Below, in pieces: positions 58,126-64,000 of a stretch of 64,000 nucleotides of DNA. Source of the stretch: Labia minor (taxonomy: Eukaryota; Arthropoda; Insecta; Dermaptera; Spongiphoridae); contig OY720347.1 in the NCBI GenBank assembly GCA_963082975.1, positions 13,684,225-13,748,224 of the forward strand, written 5' to 3'. The notes beneath the pieces were generated by a model, which made no database searches, was not told the DNA's origin, and saw only the letters and a program-made list of their open reading frames with translations. How positions within the stretch are numbered: the first letter of the stretch is position 1; each line of letters begins with the position of its first letter. The translations under genes and the position numbers were made by a program.

Positions 58126-60844
58126 TTACAAATGTGTGATTATAATATCATCATCGACATCATCCTTTTCATCGTCAGTTTCTTCAACGTGATTCTCTTT
58201 AGCCATTTCAGCGGCCGCCGCTTTTGGATCTTCAGCCAATTTCTTTTGACGTGCTACTTTGCGTTTGTGAAGAATTTCGACGATAAAATAACCGATCATT
58301 CCGATGATCAGAACACAGGCCATTACGTAGAGTTTGTTACGTGCGCAGAGATGAGTGCTGTACGCGTAGGCAATGACGAACCCTGCCGACTCCCAAAGTC
58401 GGTAGTTACTGAAAGCGGCTTCTTTGTTGCGACGGAAAAGCGTGCCGTAAATACCTGAAAATTATAATAAAAATAATATTATTATTAATAATACGAATAA
58501 ATTATATAAATTAAAAAAAAAAACAAAAATAAAAATTAATATAATATTCTAAATTAGTGATTCTCAACCTGGACGATCGACATCTGAAAGTGGGCGATTA
58601 TTTGACTATACGCTAATGGGGGGGGGGGGGGGCGATAGTTATTTTTCGTGGGCGAAATCATTTTCAACTCTAAAAAAAGGTAAGACGATTTCAGGCTTTT
58701 AAACATTTCCGATTTTTTAAAAATTTTTTTCAATATGGTTCAAAAAAAAATGATTTTGCGATCAGATTCTGAAATTCGATTTTTCAATATGGCTCTAAGT
58801 ATCACCAAGTGTACCTACCTTATATTAGATATTATCATGCAATTTTTATCTGTTAAGATTTATAGGGGGGGGCGAATTATGAAGCCGGCCTTACGAAGTG
58901 GGTGTTTGGTCCAATAAGGTTGAGAAACGCTATTCTAAATAAATCTATAAACTGACTAAAACTGAATTTGGAATCCTAGTGACCATTAAAAATATAAAAA
59001 AGTAGCTTGAAGATAACGACAGTTTTTATTAAAAAAAAAGTATAATTATTTAAGAAATTTTAAATAAGATCAGAACACCTAAGCATATCATGAAAAAATA
59101 TTATAATTGGTGACGACATAAAAGTATATAACATAACATTATAGCAAATAAATATATATAAATACTTTTTCTTCAATACTTCAAATAAAATTGATATAAG
59201 TTTATTTAATATCTTTAGTTTATAAATGTGATAAAATATGATATGATTAGTATATAAAAATTTTCCTATAGATTAGGCAACCAACTATAACGATCTCTTT
59301 TAACGGGTTGCATAAGCAACTTTAAAAGGCGTATTCATTATTTATGTACTTAATAATTCTAAATTCTCAATGCAATTATTTTAATAAATTGTTAAATAAA
59401 AAATTAAATTAAACTAATTTAATTAAATAATAAAAAATTAATAAGGTACAAATATTATATAATAATTACAAAATATTTTTTTTTTAATTAATATCTTCTT
59501 TTTTTTATTTAAACTATTCAAATAAATTATGTAAAGAAAAATTAACAGTTAAATTTATTATCAATTTAACTCCTTCCTCCTTAACATTCAAATTTGGATG
59601 ATTTAAAACTTTACACTTTCTTTTCATAGATATATCAACCTTTATGCTACTTATCTACTTTCTTTTCTTCAAAATTCAAAAATAAATATTGACTATAAAT
59701 TATTCACAATTATTCATTCTAATTTTGTTTAGAATATTTAAAAATAAAATTAACTAAACAAAAATATTCAAATATTTTTTTTTTTTAAATTTGTTGAAAA
59801 ATTATATATATAAATTAGAAAGGGTGAGAAATAAATTGTTTTTTTTTTTTGAATATTAAGTTAAAATTTTAATATATTCAAAAGATTTTTAACTTCAAAA
59901 TAAAATTTCTATTGATTATATAAATATACATATTTAGAAAAATTTAACTATATTTAACTAATTAATTATTAAATAGGTCACTACATATACTCTATAATGA
60001 ACACTAATCGATTTTTTCTTTTGATTTGCAAGATTTCTCAATGTGTCATATGTTGATTAATTAATTTGTTAGTAGGAAGAGCACTGGAGTGGAGAGATAC
60101 CATTACTATTCAAAATAAATACTTTCTATACATGTATTTTTCCGGTTCATTTGAGAGAAAGTGATGACCGTTTTGCTTTTAAACATTGAATCTATTTATT
60201 CAGTGGTGCCATGTTCCAGGTTGCAGCTTCAACATGGCACACTTTACTTTTCATTTCGTTAACAATTCCATTTTATTTATTTGACATCAATATATATATA
60301 TATATATATATATATAAGTTAATATTATTAATTATTATTATTACTTTTTCACCCAATTATTTATTGGTTTTGAAAAATATTGATTTATTTTTATAATTTC
60401 GTTTATCATTTTTTTTTTATAAAATATAATGAATTTCAAAATTTTATTTCGAATATTTCATCATTTAAAAAATGATTAGTAAAGATATTTTTTTTTATTT
60501 AACGAATTTCTAGTCATGAATTTAAAATTTAATTTTTGTAAAGTTTTTCTATAATTCTAGAAAGTGATTTGCTTACCGTTCACTTGAGTCTGCCAGACGG
60601 CATCACCAACACCCCATAATCCGGAAATGACATAAAATATTACTGGGGAAGATGGATTGGGCGACCAGACGAGGAGGACACCGACAAGGCACGCGTGGGC
60701 TGCAAATCCAAGGACCATGAGAGGGAAACGACCCACAAACTTCATCACGGAGCCGAATAGAAGGGAGCAGGCGGCGTTAACCACCCCAAAACAGATCATT
60801 ACATAACCAACTTTGTGTACTCCCAAAGCACATGATACATAGGC
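58126..60844 (-). CDS. UNC93-like multipass membrane protein, last two exons
   Basis: Exons 60844-60577 and 58454-58126 join in phase 1 and encode the final 198 residues. UNC93 proteins are 12-helix, MFS-fold membrane proteins linked to ion-channel regulation or receptor trafficking. Helices are evident: VGYVMICFGVVNAACSLLFG, FPLMVLGFAAHACLVGVLLV, VIFYVISGLWGVGDAVWQTQ and VMACVLIIGMIGYFIVEIL. The junction NGIYGTLFRRNKEAAFSNYR and LWESAGFVIAYAY are strong family words. The cytosolic tail is basic, then Ala-rich, then acidic (ETDDEKDDVDDDIIITHL), as in insect members. Incoming phase is 0. The 5' exons lie right of the window. The intron contains a hAT MITE. Confidence 0.88.
58555..58932. mobile_element. 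hAT-like MITE in UNC93-like intron
   Basis: The 378-bp element starts TAGTGATTCTCAACC and ends GGTTGAGAAACGCTA. TTCTAAAT flanks both sides exactly (58547-58554, 58933-58940). It shares TTTAAACATTTCCGA and CAATATGGTTC with the MITEs at 27323 and 4945, and carries two poly-G runs. Confidence 0.85.
58941..60576. other. Remainder of UNC93-like intron
   Basis: AT-rich. A GTGCCATGTT/AACATGGCAC stem with a 15-base loop is at 60206-60240, and a TA run at 60291-60316. No exon was seen. Confidence 0.6.
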
Positions 60845-60949
60845 CTGAAACAAACAAAACAAATAAAATAATCAATTATATTTAAAAACAAAATAATAAA
60901 TTAAGTGTAAAATATATAAAAAATAAATTGACCTGTGTCCAGGCACAGA

Positions 60950-61276
60950 ACCGACCGACGGTTTGAAATAAATTAATTTCCAGCTACAGAATCAATTTCA
61001 AATATTTTAAATGTATCTATTAATGCAATAAAAACAGATATGGATATAACATAAATATTTTTAATTTTATTTTATTTATAATATATACGGAGGCGCTGGC
61101 TGTGACGCCATGATCGGCCGGGTGACGTCATATAATTTTAAATTAAGAAAAAATTAATGAAGATGATTTTTTCCGAGGATAAAACCAATACAAAGTGCAT
61201 GATTCGTAGAGATATGTAAAAAATCTCCACATGTGAAATTTGGTATGAAAACAATTCCTCCCTTACGTCGGTAGGT
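60950..61276. repeat. Dispersed element with ACCGACCGACG ends, copy 3
   Basis: Left ACCGACCGACGGTTTGAAAT and right CGTCGGTAGGT. It shares CAGCTACAGAATCAATTTCA-type and TGCATGATTCGT blocks with copy 1 but lacks the GGAC-run segment, so it is internally shorter. It lies in the next upstream intron of the UNC93-like gene. Confidence 0.65.
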
Positions 61277-62199
61277 AAATATTTTCCTTTAATTTATTCA
61301 TATAATTAAAATATTTAGAATTATGTTCAAATAATAATAATAATAATAATAATTTAATTCTAATTAAAAATTATTATAATATATAAACATTTCTAAGAAT
61401 TTTTAATATTATTTTTCAATTAAATTTTAATCAACTTGGAATGAATATAAAACTAATCTAAACCTATACAATAGAATTGACTGACTCATAATAATAATTC
61501 ATAAAAAGATTTCATTCATTTTGAATCATTCATATAGGAGTATAAAGAGGAAATTCATAATAAACTGGGTATAATTATATTTGATCATTTCAGAAATTGA
61601 TTTCATAAAAATAATATGTATACGTAACATGAAGGTATATGGAAACCATGGGAGGTTGGATGGGAAAATCCAAATCAACTTCTTCTATTAACTATTCAGC
61701 TATTTTATAATTCAAACATTAAAAATACTTTCTCATCATCCAATTATATATTCATAAGTACTCATTTACATATAAAAATATTTATTAAAAAACAAAAAAT
61801 TAATAAACATAAAAACAATTTTCGATCTAGGATATTATTAAATGAAAAACAAAGTTTTTATTATATTTGTTTCTCAATGTTTTTAACACACACACTTTGG
61901 GGATTTTCCAAAGTTTTAATAATTTCCATTGATTATGAAAAATTGAAATAATAAAAATGATATTATTTATAATTTATCATAATTTAAAATTATTTGAATG
62001 CCAATCTAATATTGAATAATCTAATTGGGTATGTTTAAAGTTTACATTTAAATATTATAGTTTGAAAAACATTGTAAAGAAAAAAAACTTGAAGAAACAT
62101 TTCTGTATATTATTTAGAGATTTATTAACATTTAAATTAAATTAGAGATAAAAAATTGAAACATTTCTATTCATATTATATTATGTATATGTACTTTTA
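61277..62199. other. AT-rich stretch without genes
   Basis: An AAT microsatellite (61330-61355) and otherwise low-complexity AT sequence, probably intron of the UNC93-like gene. Confidence 0.6.
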
Positions 62200-62878
62200 T
62201 CTATATAATTAAACGAGTACGTAATCCTAAATTCCTTCTAAACGGCTTCATGAATCTTAATGGTTCATTAGCACCGTCATGACTCAAGGATAATGTATAA
62301 GATTGAAAATTTCAAAAAAGTTGATCCTTTCCATAGTTATGGGCAAAAAGCCGACCCAACCCAAATAAACAACGCTCCATGTGGCGTCTCTGGTGGCTCA
62401 GTTAAGAAGTTGACACTCAATATAAAATTAATAATTCTAGAAATTTTCATACAAAGAAATGTTTATAATATTTTTTTAAATTTTTATTTGAAGTCCTAAT
62501 ATTCTATAATATTAAAAGTAAAATTTCTTTAGCAAAGATGCCCTATGATGATATAAATTAAACATTGGTTTATTAAACCATGTTCATTTTTCTGAGGACA
62601 TCATACAAAAATTTTTATACAATGAAAGAACGAGTTGTCAATATTAATATAGTATATAATTAATTTAAAAGTCGAAAAAAGAAGAAATGCTACTCAAAAG
62701 TGATCAACAAAGGAGTTATATAGACTGAACCCCGTCATGTATATGGATATTTTAATATACTGATTGGATTAAAACGAATTAAAACCTTTTGCATACAGAC
62801 TTTCAACAAATTACTATGTATTATTACATCGGGGGCACAAGGGGCATAGCCCCTGTCTAGATGCGAAGAGCGCCGAAG
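62200..62878 (+). mobile_element. Helitron-like remnant
   Basis: It begins TCTATATAATTAAACGAGTA, similar to the 5' end at 39948. It ends with TCGGGGGCACAAGGGGCATA, AGCCCCTGTCTAGATG and GAAGAGCGCCGAAG, matching 41701-41755 before the CTAG terminus, which is missing here. Confidence 0.4.
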
Positions 62879-64000
62879 TATGTTATAAATTGTTTAAATT
62901 ATATATTTATTTGATTCATATACTTAAATATAGTATTTCAATTTCAAATATTGATTAATAAATAAAAAATATTTATATACCTATATTTTTGAAATGGAAT
63001 AATTTAAATTTAAAAAAATGTAATTATTCAAAATTTAATTTTAAAGTTTTCTTTTTTCAAAGATAGATACGAATAATTTAAAATTTTATAAAAATTAAAT
63101 TTGAAATAATTTAAAATTCTTATTGATATATTTACTTTATGCGCATTTTGTTGTTATGGTTATTAAAAGCTTTATTTTACTCAAATTAATTTTATAACTT
63201 AATATTAAACTAATTGTGAAAAAATATTATAAATAATATTCTTAAAATATTTTTGACAATGGTAAGTACACCAAATATTAGTTGAATCAATAAATTTTGA
63301 GAATTATTAGATTCATAATATTAAAACAATGTACAGTTTTGTAAACTGATAATAGTTATTGTTGTTATCTATAATATAATCTTGAAAGATCGTGTTTAAT
63401 TAAAAAAAAATATACAACAATTCGTTTTAGATGTCAAAATATTTTATTCTATTTGATTAAATATATAATATCTAGATTTATATATACAAATAAATAATAT
63501 TATATAATCGGATTATGTCGATCAGTATATTTTTCTTATACTAAAACTAAATGATATAAGAAGAAAGAACGTGATTTCGAATAATTTTTTTTTTTTATTT
63601 ATAAAGCTTCATTTTGTGATTGAAATATTATCTGAATTATCTTTTTGTTTAAAATCAATACTCATTGATTGACTATACAAGTAAATAATATAAATATTAT
63701 AGCATAGCATAAATCAAGTATTTCATTGATAGATAGAAAGAAGTATAGATTGTCAATTTAATTTAGCAAACAATATTCACACTAATGGAGAGCGTGATAT
63801 TGAATAATTGCACTATTTCCTCTTGCTTAAAGATAATTAGTACATTTTTATGCTTACCCTCACTCACCCTTCACGCCTTTAATAGCCTACGATTAGTTAA
63901 TTCTATCAACAATTCCTATTCTTATTCAAGGCCCTACCACATTAGTTATCATAACAACAATAAAAAAAACACAAAAGAAATCATTCGTAATTATTATATA
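62879..64000. other. AT-rich stretch without recognised features
   Basis: No open frame, exon, RNA gene or known element was recognised up to the window end. It is probably intronic. Confidence 0.6.

Noticed and set aside
60206-60240. Short hairpin as a microRNA
   Set aside because: The 10-bp stem is too short for a typical precursor.
1-64000. CRISPR array, bacterial operon, toxin or phage system
   Set aside because: Gene structure, splice sites and repeats are eukaryotic throughout; the direct repeats seen are minisatellites or transposon arrays without spacer structure.

Overview
This is a very AT-rich eukaryotic nuclear window with long introns, short GC-richer coding exons, standard GT-AG splice sites and many transposon remnants. 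The proteins (SCYL2-like, SMYD4-like, Atg13, UNC93-like) and the repeat families (mariner, hAT, Helitron/Helentron-like, non-LTR elements, tRNA-derived SINEs) point to an arthropod. Two TATCGATA promoter motifs make an insect plausible. Species cannot be told from the sequence. There is no bacterial operon, CRISPR array or virus.

Layout. Positions 1-23198 (perhaps to about 29.6 kb) hold the 3' part of a long plus-strand gene that I read as SCYL2-like. Its exons are phase-compatible at 544-712, 5376-5557 (alternative end 5689), 7590-7831, 11511-11570 and 23004-23198. Introns of up to 11 kb contain a solo LTR, mariner remnants, a Helentron-like element nested inside a mariner element, hAT MITEs, SINEs and fold-back elements. 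From 29.6 to 43.7 kb there is no host gene. This stretch holds a structurally complete hAT transposon with an intact 619-aa transposase (32887-36192), a Helitron-like element carrying a decayed reverse transcriptase, and several small repeats.

Positions 43.7-61 kb are the gene-dense part. A 12-exon SMYD4-like lysine methyltransferase gene (plus, 731 aa) is convergent with a complete 5-exon Atg13 gene (minus, 403 aa). A 1.3 kb stretch upstream of Atg13 has CTCF-like motifs. A small two-exon minus-strand gene resembles the PIERCE family of ciliary microtubule inner proteins and has an RFX X-box 86 bp before its ATG. Last come the two final exons of an UNC93-like membrane protein (minus), whose 5' part lies beyond the window. 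Positions 61-64 kb are AT-rich intron or intergenic sequence with another Helitron-like remnant.

The genes do not form a pathway. Atg13 belongs to the autophagy initiation complex, SCYL2 to clathrin trafficking, SMYD4 to methylation, UNC93 to membrane functions and the PIERCE-like protein to cilia or sperm flagella. Exons were joined by hand from splice signals, reading phase and family resemblance. SMYD4 and Atg13 close perfectly in frame and are the most secure; the end of the SCYL2-like gene is unresolved.
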